A program made the translations under genes and the position numbers. Under the pieces are notes generated by a model. That model was not told where the DNA came from, searched no databases, and was given only the letters and a program-made list of their open reading frames with translations. A stretch of 5,920 nucleotides of DNA from the NCBI GenBank assembly GCA_036271855.1, contig DATAZV010000337.1, positions 1 to 5,920 of the forward strand, in the 5' to 3' direction. This DNA is from JAQGMJ01 sp036271855 (lineage in GTDB: Bacteria > Pseudomonadota > Gammaproteobacteria > Burkholderiales > JAEUOS01). Shown here in pieces: positions 5,563-5,920 of the stretch. Each line of letters starts with the position of its first letter. Position 1 is the stretch's first letter.

Positions 5563-5629
5563 CGGCTACCCGAATGTACGCTTTCAGGGGCGGCTTTTCA
5601 AAGTTGCTTCCCGATGAATCAAAAACCAG

Positions 5630-5656
5630 CCGGAGTTGGCGCGCTAGCCGCTCCGG
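5630..5656 (+). repeat. Hairpin in the hflX-hflK gap
   Basis: CCGGAG (5630-5635) pairs with CTCCGG (5651-5656). A G-U pair (5636/5650) and an inner GGC/GCC stem (5638-5640 with 5647-5649) extend it, with one bulged T. The 3' arm ends inside the GGAG (5655-5658) that precedes the small leader ORF, so folding could mask that ribosome-binding site. No T tract follows. Confidence 0.35.
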
Positions 5657-5665
5657 AGTATCCAG

Positions 5666-5722
5666 ATGCGCCGTACCGCCAACCGTTCCCTCCGAGGCTC
5701 CCGAATAAATGCGTTTTGCTGA
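5666..5722 (+). CDS. Possible hflK leader peptide (18 codons)
   Basis: An ATG at 5666 is preceded by GGAG (5655-5658) with an ideal 7-nt spacer, a better ribosome-binding site than that of hflK. The reading frame gives MRRTANRSLRGSRINAFC and stops at TGA 5720-5722, 9 nt past the hflK ATG and in a different frame. The peptide is basic and resembles no family I know. If translated, it would bring ribosomes onto the hflK start and open the 5' arm of the inverted repeat at 5673-5685. It could equally be a chance ORF. Confidence 0.3.
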   Translation: MRRTANRSLRGSRINAFC

Positions 5723-5757
5723 TCTGCTTCCGCGCTTGAAACACCGGCTGGCGGTAC
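5673..5757. repeat. 13-bp inverted repeat bracketing the hflK start
   Basis: GTACCGCCAACCG (5673-5685) and CGGCTGGCGGTAC (5745-5757) are inverted copies with 12 of 13 positions complementary (the mismatch is A5682/C5748). Nine pairs at the outer end are uninterrupted. The 59-nt interval contains the hflK Shine-Dalgarno-like CCGAGG (5692-5697) and its ATG (5709). It could be an mRNA stem sequestering the start, or the ends of an 85-bp inserted element. No obvious flanking target duplication is seen. Confidence 0.5.
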
Positions 5758-5920
5758 ACGTCTCGGGCGTGCTGGCCGCGGCCGGCGGCCCGCCGGACCT
5801 GGAAGAATTGTGGCGCGATTTCAATCGCCGCCTGTCCGGTCTGTTCGGCGGCCGGCGCCCCTCCAACGGCTCCTCGGGCGGCGGCGGCATGCCCGAGCCG
5901 AACATGCGCCAGTTCGGCGG
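5709..5920 (+). CDS. hflK: FtsH-modulating membrane protein HflK, N-terminal part
   Basis: The first 70 codons, running off the window end. HflK is an SPFH-family inner-membrane protein that with HflC forms a cage around the FtsH protease and tempers its activity. The diagnostic block is PPDLEELWRDFNRRLSGLFGG (residues 28-48), followed by the Gly-rich stretch SSGGGGMPEP typical before the HflK membrane helix, which lies beyond the window. The ATG at 5709 directly follows an in-frame TAA (5706-5708), so no upstream in-frame extension is possible; CCGAGG 11 nt upstream is a moderate Shine-Dalgarno. GTG at 5769 is an alternative start. Residues 1-27 (beginning MRFADLLPRLKHRLAVH) do not resemble the usual HflK start with NDPxWG and Gly-rich sequence. 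The gap from hflX is 146 bp and contains a hairpin and a possible leader ORF. Confidence 0.86.
   Translation, partial: MRFADLLPRLKHRLAVHVSGVLAAAGGPPDLEELWRDFNRRLSGLFGGRRPSNGSSGGGGMPEPNMRQFG

Noticed and set aside
5574..5708. 44-codon ORF in the same frame as hflK, ending in TAA directly before its ATG
   Set aside because: It has no ribosome-binding site and a Ser/Arg-rich sequence resembling translated non-coding DNA. It is unlike known HflK starts, so stop-codon read-through is not supported.
5468..5905. Minus-strand frame of 145 codons across the hflX end and hflK start
   Set aside because: The protein is Arg/Pro/Ser-rich without motifs and runs antisense to the conserved HflK block, so it is a shadow.

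Overview
The window looks like the chromosome of a high-GC betaproteobacterium, most likely Burkholderiales. The reasons are the gene order der-hfq-hflX-hflK, an Hfq that begins MSNKGQ and carries RREHVPV on its rim, and the strong G/C bias at third codon positions. The Oxalobacteraceae are a reasonable guess, but the genus cannot be fixed from this sequence.

Left part (1-2287): the 3' end of radA (plus strand) converges on a two-gene minus-strand unit. The first gene of that unit encodes a membrane-anchored class III nucleotidyl cyclase. It has a cytoplasmic catalytic domain, one membrane helix, a long Ala/Pro/Lys linker and a small PEGA-like C-terminal domain predicted to be periplasmic. 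Its 3' end overlaps by 7 bp a gene for a small lipoprotein whose Asp at +2 after the lipid-bearing Cys suggests retention in the inner membrane. The two products would therefore face each other across the same membrane and may form a signalling pair.

Middle (2288-4013): a 167-bp divergent intergenic region holds an extended -10-like promoter and a hairpin-rich leader that ends in a weak hairpin plus a T tract just ahead of der. Der is a complete double GTPase for 50S ribosome maturation. It is followed by a 224-bp, comparatively AT-rich gap that contains the likely hfq promoter.

Right part (4014-5920): hfq (RNA chaperone), hflX (ribosome-splitting/rescue GTPase) and the first 70 codons of hflK (FtsH-modulating membrane protein). 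These are housekeeping genes for RNA, ribosome and membrane-protease control. The 3' end of hflX contains an intrinsic-terminator-like hairpin, so hflK may be uncoupled from it. The hflK start region is odd. The N-terminus lacks the usual NDPxWG/Gly-rich start. A short leader ORF with a far better Shine-Dalgarno overlaps the start. A 13-bp inverted repeat (12 of 13 paired) brackets the ribosome-binding site and start codon.

I see no CRISPR array, tRNA, rRNA or insertion sequence. The least ordinary items are the cyclase/lipoprotein pair, with its non-canonical substrate-recognition residues, and the hflK 5' region.
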